A stretch of DNA of 64,000 bases from Hippopus hippopus (lineage: Eukaryota; Mollusca; Bivalvia; Cardiida; Cardiidae). The stretch is from NCBI GenBank assembly GCA_946811185.2, contig OX328110.1, forward strand, positions 20,570,456 through 20,634,455, read 5' to 3'. The stretch's first letter is position 1, and each line of letters begins with the position of its first letter. This document shows, piece after piece, positions 58,384-62,184 of this stretch. The notes beneath the pieces are model-generated. The model worked only from the letters and a program-made list of their open reading frames with translations, was not told the origin of the DNA and searched no databases. Position numbers and translations under genes: made by a program.

Positions 58384-59323
58384 AAACATGATGAGTAAAT
58401 TTGTATGTTGTCTAACTCTTTACAAATCGACAAAATTAAAGACTAGTCCAAACTGAAAGCATTTGCACACCACAAATTCAATGTTGCTTAAATGATGATT
58501 TGGGTCTTAGATAGGGTAGAAAACACACTGGGAAAAGGAGAAAATGCTGGTAACCAGCATTTTCTCCTTTTTCACAATGTTTTCAAAAGCCTTATCTTTC
58601 ACACTCGTTAAAAGTCAGGACTTTGTGGTAAAGAGTTAACATCTCAACATCATTTCACTGATATTGTGGAGGCCAAACTTGAGATTCAAACCAGTGACTC
58701 CCTGTTCTAAAGTCCTGTAGGCCACCAACTGTACAACAGTTTTTACTGGGCTCAGCTACATGATGAGTAAAGGCTGTGTATAATTCATACATAAGAAATT
58801 GTTGCAGAAAAATGTTTACCACAAAAAACTTTTCACCGTAACATTCATAAACTTGTTTCTTGCAATTCACAAATTGTTTCAACCTTTTTACACACTTTGT
58901 TACAGGATATATTCTGTCAATGTCTGCATATTGACACACCTGTTTCCGCTGATACTTTCATTGGCCATTGAAGCGCAAGAGGCATATCACATATCACCAA
59001 AATTTTCATAGGTCGTTCATCAAACAGTTACTAAAAATAACACATTGGTGCATCGCCTCTAATGAGGCCTTGTAAACCACTTTGGCTCAGAGTTGATAGT
59101 TAATCAGTAAAAAGTTACTATCAAACCAAAGATTGACTCAGCCAATCTCTCTTATAGAAATATACAGGTTCACTTACTTGTGTGATTTATCGACAACAGC
59201 TGTTCTGTAGATTTCTTCTCTGTCTAGATACAAAGCACAGCAGGTAGCTTTGCCAGATCCTGATGAGCTAAACTGTAAGTTCTTGGCTTCACCTTTAAAT
59301 GATAACGTTTGAAAAGATTCAAT
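32449..59323 (-). CDS. RASA3: RASA3-like (GAP1-family) Ras GTPase-activating protein, 19 coding exons
   Basis: Nineteen minus-strand segments with GT/AG borders join in continuous phase into 810 residues plus stop; the vertebrate protein has 834. Only a short N-terminal piece is missing. Domains by residue from the first confident codon: C2A ~1-110, C2B ~125-285, RasGAP ~305-560, PH ~578-680, BTK-type zinc motif ~683-710. The RasGAP arginine finger (LFRG, R367) and the family signature [10 protein letters not shown] (479-488) are intact, so the protein should stimulate Ras and possibly Rap GTP hydrolysis. The PH domain has IKRAQGR and SFKMKY, the GAP1 phosphoinositide or inositol-phosphate-binding type. 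The zinc motif is H688-x10-CC-x9-C710. [11 protein letters not shown] and the end [11 protein letters not shown] look closer to RASA3 than RASA2. The C2 domains lack key calcium-binding aspartates. Introns are loaded with MITEs. Confidence 0.92.
33140..33294 (-). CDS. RASA3: RASA3-like exon: BTK zinc motif cysteines
   Basis: Residues 699-751. [12 protein letters not shown] supplies C699, C700 and C710. [19 protein letters not shown] follows, matching the DIDGDRETERIYSLF block of RASA3. Acceptor TATTTAG, donor CAAG|GTTTGT (not a strong site). Confidence 0.92.
33780..34128 (+). repeat. Interspersed repeat with GGACGGACAGAC tail
   Basis: CTAGAGCTATCACTAAACGT, TTTGAGTTCAGTACCTGATA, a GACAGACGGACGGACAGACA stretch and a terminal GTTATGGGGGGTATAATAAT. 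It sits in the intron between the zinc-motif exons. Confidence 0.7.
34179..34268 (-). CDS. RASA3: RASA3-like exon: PH C-helix and start of zinc motif
   Basis: Residues 669-699, [20 protein letters not shown] to GHWL and a split Cys. H688 is the zinc-motif histidine. Acceptor TTTTTAG, donor ATG|GTAAGT. Confidence 0.93.
34360..34577 (+). repeat. Family A MITE
   Basis: ATCCCTTTATCATACACACC, shortened core AAAGGTAACCAGCATTTTCT, far end GTAGTCTGGTAAAGGGTTAA. Confidence 0.82.
34580..35700. other. Intron sequence with no recognised feature
   Basis: Intron of the RASA3-like gene. The 94-codon open frame at 34687-34971 (minus) does not resemble any GAP1 segment and is not needed for phase. Confidence 0.5.
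35705..35902 (+). repeat. Family B MITE, diverged
   Basis: TTAACCCAAAAGCTGCAAGG, core GACTGCATAGAAGGTGCAGT, end TTAATAGCAGGTAATGGTTT. Ends ~30 bp from exon 35934-36004. Confidence 0.75.
35934..36004 (-). CDS. RASA3: RASA3-like exon: PH domain end
   Basis: Residues 646-669, [17 protein letters not shown] to EEKG and a split Trp. Acceptor TTTTTCAG, donor ATG|GTAATT. Confidence 0.93.
36123..36352 (+). repeat. Family A MITE, exemplar with TTAA on both sides
   Basis: TTAACCCTTTACCACACAAT to TTGCCGTGTGGTAAAGGGTTAA, with the perfect core GAAAATGCTGGTAACCAGCA at about 36200. Confidence 0.93.
36665..36830 (-). repeat. Family D fragment (half element)
   Basis: TTTTGGTCAATTGTCTGCAA, AAGGGACCATTCTACCTCAG and end TTTGCCAGAGCATGGCTCAT. 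The GC-rich core is missing. Confidence 0.75.
37011..37200 (-). CDS. RASA3: RASA3-like exon: PH domain
   Basis: Residues 582-645, [20 protein letters not shown], then [13 protein letters not shown] and [12 protein letters not shown] to FKMKY. This is the most diagnostic exon of the gene. Basic residues of the beta1-beta2 loop (KR, R, RRK) are kept, consistent with inositol-phosphate binding. Acceptor TTCACAG, donor TAT|GTAAGA. Confidence 0.95.
37530..37770 (-). repeat. SINE (family F), body without head
   Basis: CACCGTTTTCAACATTATTT, GCGGCCAGTGCACCTATCCA, GTGAGAGAGGAATGAATCCT, CCTCGGAAAGAAATTGGCCA. An ATTGATTGATTGATTG microsatellite flanks it. Confidence 0.8.
38110..38352 (+). repeat. Family D palindromic MITE
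   Basis: ATATGAGCCAATTTAATGCA, core AGGCCAGCCTGCACAGCTCA, end TTTGCCAGAGCATGGCTCAT. Confidence 0.82.
38642..38724 (-). CDS. RASA3: RASA3-like exon: RasGAP-PH linker
   Basis: Residues 555-582, [11 protein letters not shown] to VPIVLKE and a split Gly. Acceptor GTTAACAG, donor AAGG|GTAAGC. Confidence 0.9.
39238..40220 (+). repeat. Long interspersed repeat with GAGGGCCATGATGGCCC start
   Basis: It starts AACAAGAGGGCCATGATGGC, contains an internal duplication (ATTCCTTCATTTCTGTATAG near 39580 and its copy near 39740) and ends CTGGCCTTCGGCCAGTGGAG. No reading frame is intact and no enzyme domain was seen. It fills most of an RASA3-like intron together with the next repeat. Confidence 0.75.
40225..41450 (+). 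repeat. Second long interspersed repeat of the same type
   Basis: Internal tandem blocks of ~155 bp each contain AAGCCCATGTAAAACTTGTG and TAGATAAAGCTACATGCCAA. The GGACGGACGGACGGACGGAC microsatellite at 41366-41392 precedes the same CTGGCCTTTGGCCAGTGGAG end. Non-coding. Confidence 0.72.
41540..41762 (-). repeat. Family A MITE
   Basis: TTTACCTTTTACCACACAGC at the left, core AGAAAATGCTGGTATTTTCT (shortened), right end AACTGTGTGGTAAAGGGTCA. Confidence 0.82.
42130..42213 (-). CDS. RASA3: RASA3-like exon: RasGAP C-terminal helix
   Basis: Residues 527-554, [18 protein letters not shown] to IKM. Acceptor GTTGTAG, donor ATG|GTAAGA, phase 0 on both sides. Confidence 0.9.
42325..42545 (-). repeat. 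Family A MITE, diverged
   Basis: AAATCTTTACCAAACATCCA, core with an eight-base insertion (GGTAACATTCACACTAGCAT), right arm CTAATGGTTGTTAAAATTTG. Confidence 0.72.
42540..42650 (+). repeat. Family A MITE fragment
   Basis: TTTACCAAACAACCCAGCCT and AAAACATAGTGGGCACAGGA to TTTTCTACCC. Ends where the next copy begins. Confidence 0.6.
42648..42878 (+). repeat. Family A MITE
   Basis: TTTAACTCTCTACCAAACGA, core GAAAATGCTGGTAACCAGCA, end TCGTTTGGTAATGAGTTAAA. Confidence 0.88.
42886..43030 (-). repeat. Family A MITE fragment next to an exon
   Basis: CAAATGCTTTCAATTTGGTT then CCAGCATTTTCTCTTTTTCC and GACTGTTGGTAAAGACTTTA. Ends ~22 bp from exon 43052-43129. Confidence 0.65.
43052..43129 (-). CDS. RASA3: RASA3-like exon: RasGAP helix
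   Basis: Residues 501-526, [20 protein letters not shown]. Acceptor TTTTCAG, donor TCA|GTGAGT, phase 0 on both sides. Confidence 0.93.
43345..43955. repeat. Inverted-repeat element, ~145 bp arms
   Basis: The left arm (43345-43490) contains GCTTTATTTGTAAGCTAGGT and TGTTAGTAAAGGATC. The right arm (43805-43955) contains the complement (GATCCTTTACTTACACAAAA, ACCTAGTTCACAAATAAAGC). The ~310 bp interior has one 79-codon frame with no recognisable domain. Likely a non-autonomous DNA transposon in an RASA3-like intron. Confidence 0.7.
44205..44250 (-). repeat. 24 bp tandem duplication spanning the donor flank
   Basis: CAGCCCACTAACC occurs at 44208 and again at 44232. The exon-proximal copy supplies the donor of exon 44244-44350. 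Confidence 0.7.
44244..44350 (-). CDS. RASA3: RASA3-like exon: FLRFFAPAI signature
   Basis: Residues 465-500, ending with the RasGAP signature [17 protein letters not shown] and SDTQ. Acceptor TTATCCAG, donor CAG|GTTAGT. The donor flank is tandemly duplicated with a 24 bp period. Confidence 0.94.
44918..45138 (+). repeat. Family A MITE
   Basis: AACTGTTACCACAAAATCCC, core GAAATGCTGGTAACCAGTAT, end TTGTTGTGTTGTAAATAGTT. Confidence 0.82.
45560..45758 (-). CDS. RASA3: RASA3-like exon: RasGAP core
   Basis: Residues 399-465. It contains [20 protein letters not shown] and [20 protein letters not shown]. Acceptor TTTTCAG, donor CTG|GTAAGT. Confidence 0.94.
45940..46158 (+). repeat. Family A MITE, diverged
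   Basis: CTTACCAAATGATTTTGTTT, AAACTTTGTGTGAAGAGAAG, CTTTCCAACAATGTTTTCAA. The core has mostly lost its symmetry. Confidence 0.6.
46165..46270 (+). repeat. Family B fragment, diverged
   Basis: CAACAAGATCAGATTGCAAG to CAGTCTAATCTTTGATCTAT, followed by CTGTCTACTTTG. Confidence 0.55.
46410..46590 (+). repeat. Interspersed repeat H (fragment) with G-run
   Basis: A GGGGGG run of ~19 at 46438, then GCATAACTGTGTCAAAAATG and TTTTTCAGTAATGACAAAGA, shared with 52420-52560. Confidence 0.6.
46667..46781 (-). CDS. RASA3: RASA3-like exon: arginine finger
   Basis: Residues 360-398. [14 protein letters not shown] carries the catalytic arginine finger (R367), followed by [13 protein letters not shown]. Acceptor TTTTGCAG, donor CAA|GTAAGA. 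Confidence 0.94.
46922..47118 (-). repeat. Family A MITE, core decayed
   Basis: GCTTTACCAAAACTGCACAC, AAAGCATTTGCAGATGACAA, right arm TCATTAAAACATGATATTG. Confidence 0.68.
47179..47350. repeat. 84 bp tandem duplication of an exon 3' end and its intron
   Basis: Copies 47179-47261 and 47263-47350. The 45 bp coding part is identical in both (starting GCTGTTTTTTGTATCTCATC on the plus strand). The flanking intron parts differ at several positions, including loss of the strong GTAAGT donor in the outer copy. Confidence 0.88.
47306..47454 (-). CDS. RASA3: RASA3-like exon: RasGAP start
   Basis: Residues 311-360, [20 protein letters not shown] to DEIQKTA. Acceptor AATCCAG, donor AGC|GTAAGT. The final 45 coding bases are duplicated exactly 84 bp downstream (47217-47261), where the copy has a weaker GTGTTA in place of the donor. 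Confidence 0.93.
47600..47823 (-). repeat. Family A MITE, diverged
   Basis: AAGCAAATGGTAAAAATTTA, GCTTGTTACCAGCAATGTCT, right end GTCTGTGGTAAAGAGTTA. Confidence 0.75.
48126..48204 (-). repeat. Half family A MITE beside a 5' splice site
   Basis: CTTTACCAGATGACAGTTTT, TTATGGACAACAAATTAAAT; it stops before the core, ~10 bp from the donor of exon 48214-48364. Confidence 0.65.
48214..48364 (-). CDS. RASA3: RASA3-like exon: C2B to RasGAP linker
   Basis: Residues 260-310, [11 protein letters not shown] through [20 protein letters not shown] to STDIK. Acceptor TTTCTAG, donor AAA|GTAAGA. A half-copy of a family A MITE ends about 10 bases beyond the donor. Confidence 0.93.
48440..48662 (-). repeat. 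Family A MITE, diverged
   Basis: AAAATTTTAGAATTTTATTT, AGCATTTGCAAAGGACAAAT, GGAGAAAAGGCGTATTACCT, right arm TGTTTTCAAAAGCCTGTTTT. Confidence 0.65.
48908..49000 (+). repeat. Half family A MITE
   Basis: TAATTTGTGGTCTGCATATG, AACAAGTCCAAAATTTCATC and end TCGTTTGGTAAAGGGTTAA. Confidence 0.7.
49046..49245 (-). CDS. RASA3: RASA3-like exon: C2B second half
   Basis: Residues 194-260. It ends [20 protein letters not shown] followed by a split Trp codon, the closing strands of C2B. Acceptor TATTGCAG, donor TTG|GTAATG. Confidence 0.93.
49337..49793. repeat. Two family A MITEs sharing a TTAA
   Basis: The first runs from TTAAATCTTTACCAAACGAC to TTGTTTGGGAATGGGTTAA with a perfect core near 49468. The second starts at the same TTAA (CCTTTTACCAAACAATCC) and ends GGCGTTTGGTAAAGAGTTAA, core near 49650. 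Confidence 0.92.
50210..50372 (-). CDS. RASA3: RASA3-like exon: C2B first half
   Basis: Residues 139-193. It contains [20 protein letters not shown], the basic stretch NVKKKT and [10 protein letters not shown]. The Asp usually found before PYA is Asn here. Acceptor TTTATCAG, donor GAC|GTAAGT, phase 0 out. Confidence 0.93.
50425..50652 (-). repeat. Family A MITE, well preserved
   Basis: TAACGCTTTACCAAATGAGA to GATTGTTTGGTAAAGGGTTAA. The perfect core GAAAATGCTGGTTACCAGCA lies near 50550. Confidence 0.9.
50655..50835 (+). repeat. Family A MITE, 5'-truncated
   Basis: TTTTGAAAACATTGTGGAAA, core AGCTGGTTACAAGCATTTTC, end TTGTTGTCTGGTAAAAGGTT. Confidence 0.75.
50970..51135 (+). repeat. Family A MITE with internal deletion
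   Basis: ACCTTTTCCAAACAATCCTG, GAAAATGCTGGTAACCAGTA, then directly the distal arm TGTCATCTGCAGATCATGCT and GGGTAAAGAGTTAA. Confidence 0.78.
51140..52035. other. Intron sequence with no recognised feature
   Basis: AT-rich intron of the RASA3-like gene. Nothing supported. Confidence 0.5.
52040..52122 (-). CDS. RASA3: RASA3-like exon: C2A-C2B linker
   Basis: Residues 112-139, GKVHLEVRF to SHRLAVR. Acceptor TTTTACAG, donor CAG|GTAAAC splitting an Arg codon. Confidence 0.92.
52205..52365. repeat. Palindromic repeat shared with 21945-22100
   Basis: TTTACCAATCATTCTTAATT, central hairpin TCGGCTAAACCATTTGGTTT and an inverted right arm with AATAAGACTAAGAAG. Confidence 0.72.
52366..52645 (+). repeat. 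Interspersed repeat H
   Basis: CACAAGCGGGTGCCAACACT, AAAAGGGCATAACTGTGTCA, GTTTGAAGTAAATATCTTCA, ending AAAACAGCAGAGCTAA. Confidence 0.75.
53415..53642 (+). repeat. Family A MITE, well preserved
   Basis: TTAACCCTTTCCCAAACAAT to TTGTCAATTGGTAAAGAGTTAA. The perfect core GAAAATGCTGGTAACCAGCA lies near 53500. Confidence 0.92.
53870..53985 (+). repeat. Family A MITE fragment
   Basis: TTGTACCATTTTCACACAAT, AACAACCCTGTGAGAGGAAA, AACATTCTGGGAAAGGGAGA. Ends at the core. Confidence 0.6.
53995..54225 (+). repeat. Fragment related to the right end of the 43345-43955 element
   Basis: GATCTACCAACTCTGTCTGG and GGTAGGAATCTACAATTCAT match GGGTCTACTGACTCTTTTTG and its continuation near 43958. The remainder is unassigned. 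Confidence 0.45.
54230..55425. other. Intron sequence; one orphan open frame
   Basis: No repeat family assigned. The 87-codon minus-strand frame at 55036-55299 is discussed separately. The plus-strand frames over it are shadows. Confidence 0.45.
55036..55299 (-). other. Orphan open frame, 87 codons, possible exon or retropseudogene
   Basis: Basic N-terminal part ([12 protein letters not shown]), then [20 protein letters not shown] and a hydrophobic C-terminal segment ([13 protein letters not shown]). Composition is more protein-like than other chance frames here and the GC content is locally higher. No family recognised, no poly(A) tract found, and it is not required by the RASA3-like protein. 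Confidence 0.2.
55428..55656 (-). repeat. Family A MITE
   Basis: TTAACTCTTTCCCAAATGAC, perfect core GAAAATGCTGGTTACCAGCA near 55555, right end TTTGTTTGGTAAAAGGTAA. Confidence 0.88.
55735..55928. repeat. Palindromic element with GTGGCGCAGCCAC centre
   Basis: Arms AAATTTATTTCATCAAGTGA/ACATCATCAGTAATATT and the complement near 55826-55868. The centre is GAGTGGCGCAGCCACGAGT. Outer ends GGATATTTGTTTTTAACGG and CCAAATATTCC enclose an A-rich run. Confidence 0.8.
56368..56469 (-). CDS. RASA3: RASA3-like exon: C2A end
   Basis: Residues 78-111, [17 protein letters not shown] to NKEVQ, phase 0 at both ends. Acceptor ACCATAG, donor CAG|GTACTC. It matches the conserved GKVAI.KEDL..YHN block of GAP1 proteins. 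Confidence 0.92.
56510..56720 (-). repeat. SINE (family F) 3'-end fragments
   Basis: CAACATTATTTTAGTCATAT and CAATATTATTTCAGTCATAT repeat ~80 bp apart, both matching the family F tail. No head. Confidence 0.5.
56768..56952 (+). repeat. Family A MITE interrupted by family D
   Basis: TTAACCTTTTACCACACAAT, core AAAATACTGGTAACCAGCGT, then the distal arm stops at CATCTGCAAATGA where a family D end starts. The arm resumes near 57110 (CAAATGCTTTCAGTTAGGAC). Confidence 0.78.
56946..57112 (+). repeat. Family D MITE, core deleted, nested in family A
   Basis: ATGAGCCATGCTCTGTGAAA, TGTATGTCCAAGGACCGGTC, end GATGCATTAAGCATGGATCA. Confidence 0.75.
57160..57430 (+). repeat. Family A MITE, rearranged
   Basis: CTATACCATAAAATCCCCAG, AGCTGGATACCAGCACTTTC, then a second half with CCAGCATAAATTTTCTCC and CGCTATTTGGCAAAGGATTA. 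Confidence 0.65.
57475..57559 (-). CDS. RASA3: RASA3-like exon: C2A middle
   Basis: Residues 49-77, [20 protein letters not shown] and onward. Acceptor TTTTCAG, donor AAG|GTAAAT. Compared with RASA3 it is short at the end: the calcium-loop segment between strands 6 and 7 is cut to ERPEK. Confidence 0.9.
57575..57850 (+). repeat. Interspersed repeat H
   Basis: ACAAGAGAACCGCATGTGGA, AAAAGGGACATAACTGTGAA, GTTTGAGGTAAATATCTTCA, ending GAAAACTGCCGGGCTAA. Starts ~15 bp from exon 57475-57559. Confidence 0.75.
58080..58345 (-). repeat. Family D palindromic MITE
   Basis: TAGCCATGCTCTGGCAAAAG, TCCTTGGACATACAGAAAAT, core GCCCAGGTCGGCCTACACGG, end near TTTTCATTAAGCCC. Confidence 0.82.
58346..58380 (+). 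repeat. GT dinucleotide microsatellite
   Basis: About 14 GT units followed by ATATATA, at the edge of the family D copy. Confidence 0.9.
58412..58640 (-). repeat. Family A MITE, well preserved
   Basis: TAACTCTTTACAAATCGACA, perfect core GAAAATGCTGGTAACCAGCA near 58540, right end GGACTTTGTGGTAAAGAGTTAA. Confidence 0.9.
59178..59323 (-). CDS. RASA3: RASA3-like exon: N-terminal half of C2A
   Basis: Residues 1-49 of the confident part. It contains GEAKNLQ and [11 protein letters not shown], aligning with the start of GAP1 C2A. Donor AA|GTAAGT splits an Asn codon. The acceptor is TTACAG, immediately next to a family A arm, and has a poor pyrimidine tract. It enters in phase 0, so at least one upstream coding exon is needed. 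Confidence 0.82.
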
Positions 59324-59326
59324 CTG

Positions 59327-59402
59327 TAACTCTTTACTAGCCAATAAATTTGAGACATGTCCAACTTTAAAGCATTTACAGACAACATATTATTATGTAT
59401 AT
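59327..59402 (-). repeat. Half family A MITE at an exon acceptor
   Basis: TAACTCTTTACTAGCCAATA, AAAGCATTTACAGACAACAT; only the outer arm. Its terminal TTAC directly adjoins the CAG acceptor of exon 59178-59323. Confidence 0.7.
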
Positions 59403-59484
59403 CCCTAAAGGGTGGCAGATGCGCTTTACTACTGCCAAAAGGTACCACTGCTGAAAAGTAGCTCATTTTGAACTTGAAGTACTA

Positions 59485-59545
59485 GATATTTGTGGGCAAA
59501 ATACAGGAGTCAAATTACTCCTGTAGTTTGCCCACAAATACTTAA
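59485..59545. repeat. Perfect hairpin
   Basis: ATTTGTGGGCAAA..ACAGGAGT and its complement ACTCCTGT..TTTGCCCACAAAT around a CAAATT loop, about 23 bp arms. Confidence 0.75.
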
Positions 59546-59749
59546 GATCAAAAAGCTGTACTCCAAAATTATCATGTGTCAAGATTGGGAACTGTGGTTA
59601 AAACAATAATTCAGGGTTTGAATTTCGCTCTTTTATCCACTCCCAAATTTTTGCCAATGGCTTTTTTTTGTGACTGGCAAAATCAATACAGGACTGGCAT
59701 TTTGTTAAAACCCTTTCAGAGGCCTCTTTTAATTTTGTCATTTCTCTTT

Positions 59750-60466
59750 TTGTTAAAGATACCCATTTACTCATTTTAAGCCAAATTTAACCTATTTCTT
59801 CAGTATTTTATAAAACTATAGTCATTCTTGTGGCTTCATGACAAATATTACACCTGGCAGTTACGAGATTGCATAGATTACAATGGATAGAAAATGTAAT
59901 TTTGGATTTGGCTCCTATCCACTCGTTCAACCAGGGATACCACATTATGCTTGTCACGTGACTGTGTACGACCTTGGCCTTGCATTCATGTAACTGGCAA
60001 GAAAGTGGAGCTGAGATACACTACACAGGTCTACTGCCGCAACAATCTATGTCACAAGAAACCAACAGCAATTTACTCAAGGATGTCGGAATTTTATATC
60101 AAGAGTGCAGTGGAATGATTTTAAAGACACTAGAAATGTAAATTTCGTATGTGCACATTAATACTGGATTGCTGAAAGAAAGGGAAAACCCATGATCCTA
60201 CAAATAGACGAGTGCGCCATTTCCCGTGTTGATACAACAAGTAGTCTAGCTTTCTATTTTTAAAGAGGTGTGTAAATGACTGTAGTTATACAATCCTCCA
60301 TTGTTTACAATTTTGACTCGACGTAATTTTCTTCCGGCCAAAATCCATTTCAAATAACAAATCTGAAACTTCTTTTCATTCTTTTGGGCTATACATATTG
60401 GTAATTTATTGATTTGAACACATTTCTACATTCGGCTAAAATGAGTAAATGGGTATCTTTAAAGCT
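59750..60466. repeat. Non-autonomous DNA transposon candidate with ~28 bp TIRs
   Basis: Left end TTAAAGATACCCATTTACTC (continuing ATTTTAAGCC) is mirrored at 60438-60466 by GGCTAAAATGAGTAAATGGG (continuing TATCTTTAA). The 650 bp interior has no coding capacity. The termini read TTAA, so a TTAA target is possible. Confidence 0.75.
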
Positions 60467-60469
60467 TTT

Positions 60470-61335
60470 TATTCAGTCATAGAAATTAATTACAGTAAGT
60501 TCAAAACAAATTTTTAACTATATTGTTCACTAAATATCTATTTTTCAGTGTTAAACTTAAGCTACAAATCTATATTTTGTTCTTTTCTGTTTTATTTATT
60601 TGTCACTGATTTTATTCTGTTATCAACATAGGAGAAAGTTGCAATGTGTAACTGTTCTGCTAGGGTGCACAAGTTGATAGGCAGGTAATTTGTAAAATTC
60701 TTTATTTCTTGAGACTTTCAGTTAACAGACAACGGCGGTGTACTTCTTGCTCCCAACAGTAACAATATCTTGAGTTTTTCCCCTAATTCAGTACAGTTTT
60801 GAAAGACACTGTGGATTTTCAAGGATTTTTCTTGATGTTGGGTGTTTTGGATTTTCCTTTGGTCCCTATGATTCCTAATATTGTCAATTTTTGTTTATAG
60901 AGCTTCATGAACAGCATTTGTATGCATGGTCATTCAACAACAATGCTTCTTAGGCCTTTGTTTTATTGATGTGAACACGAATTTTGTCACAAATCTTTTC
61001 TAACATGATCAATATTTGTTTCATCAGAAGCTGCTACGAAATTACATGGTTCTTGGTTTTTCAGATGCTTTATATTCAGTTGATTAAAGCCAAGAACAAG
61101 TTTGCATTTCTACTAAATTCCCCCAAAAATTATAAATAGCTGTCAAAGAATTTTCTCTGAGACTGCTGTTCAGAATGAGAAAAATTACCTTGTTTGTATT
61201 CATGTCTATATTTTATTTCATATGCATAACTGAACTTTGATAATTTGTTCTCTGATAATTTTTCAAGTGATGGTAAACTTTTACCAAAAATGTTTCCTAA
61301 CTCATTGGTGGTAGAGACTCTCAATTCCACCTTTT
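60470..61335. other. No recognised feature
   Basis: AT-rich. A 66-codon frame on the minus strand (61130-61330) has no family resemblance and lacks an ATG. Confidence 0.45.
61189..61203 (-). CDS. RASA3: Candidate initiator exon of the RASA3-like gene (weak)
   Basis: Reads ATG plus four codons (MNTNK) ending AAG|GTAATT, in the phase 0 needed by exon 59178-59323. The only support is phase, the donor and position. No residue is conserved with known GAP1 N-termini, and the 5' end could equally lie in 63.3-64 kb or outside the window. Confidence 0.2.
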
Positions 61336-61409
61336 AAGAACTACACTAAGGCCTAAAAAAAAAAATAGTTTGTTTAGGGTAACGTCTCCAAAAATCTTAG
61401 GTAGGGTAG

Positions 61410-61470
61410 GGACGAATTTTTTTTTTTTTTTTTTTTTTTTTTAATTCCCCCCCCCCCCCAAAAAAAAAAC
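61410..61470 (+). repeat. Homopolymer cluster T/C/A
   Basis: A run of ~24 T, then ~12 C, then ~9 A. Confidence 0.9.
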
Positions 61471-61489
61471 ATTTTGAAATGGTGGTATT

Positions 61490-61615
61490 TGCTTTCGAAA
61501 ATGGAAAAAAAAGAGAAAATGGTGGCTACCAGCTCTGAGTCCCTTTTCTCATTATGTGTTCAAAAGACCTCTAGTCTGTCACTAACTTTCTGATTGTGCG
61601 GTAAATGGTCAAATT
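61490..61615 (-). repeat. Family A MITE fragment
   Basis: GAGAAAATGGTGGCTACCAG and TCATTATGTGTTCAAAAGAC to TGATTGTGCGGTAAATGGTC. Confidence 0.6.
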
Positions 61616-61676
61616 CTATCTAAACTATACTTCTATATTTGCATCTTTTTTCCCCACTGAATGCTGTCCACTTTTG

Positions 61677-61913
61677 TTTAACTCTTTTCTGAATTGAAAT
61701 TATTTAGACTTGTCCAAATTAAAAGTATTTGCTGACAACAAAACAAATGTAATTCACAAATTGAAATTTGTTTTGGGAAGGGTAGAAAACATGGGAAACA
61801 AAGAAAATATGGGTTTATAGCATTTTCTCCTTTTCCCTCAATTTTCCCACAATGTTTTCAAAAGTTTTTTTTTAAGGATTGTTAAAACTGTGGATTGTGT
61901 GGTAAAGAGTTAA
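61677..61913 (-). repeat. Family A MITE
   Basis: TTAACTCTTTTCTGAATTGA, half-decayed core GGGTTTATAGCATTTTCTCC, right end TGGATTGTGTGGTAAAGAGTTAA. Confidence 0.8.
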
Positions 61914-62184
61914 AAAAGCTGAAAAAGTGAAAAACATTTATTTGCAAGTTTCTAAATAAACTGAATAAATACTAGAATGTTTCGTTTGTTTTTATGTTTA
62001 ATACCCTCCCCCTCCAGAACACTTTTGAGGACTATATATATTATACTGATTTAAAGTAAACATTTTATCTATAGAAAAGTTGGGTTAACAAAGGTTATGC
62101 ATATTGTTTTTTATCTAGAACACACATTCTTGACACAACTTTGAAATTACAAGTATCCACTTTTGTAGTCCTTCAGAGTTATAA

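Noticed and set aside
61130..61330. 66-codon minus-strand frame as an upstream RASA3-like exon
   Set aside because: It has no ATG and its frame differs from that needed at the GTAATT donor. No similarity to GAP1 N-termini.
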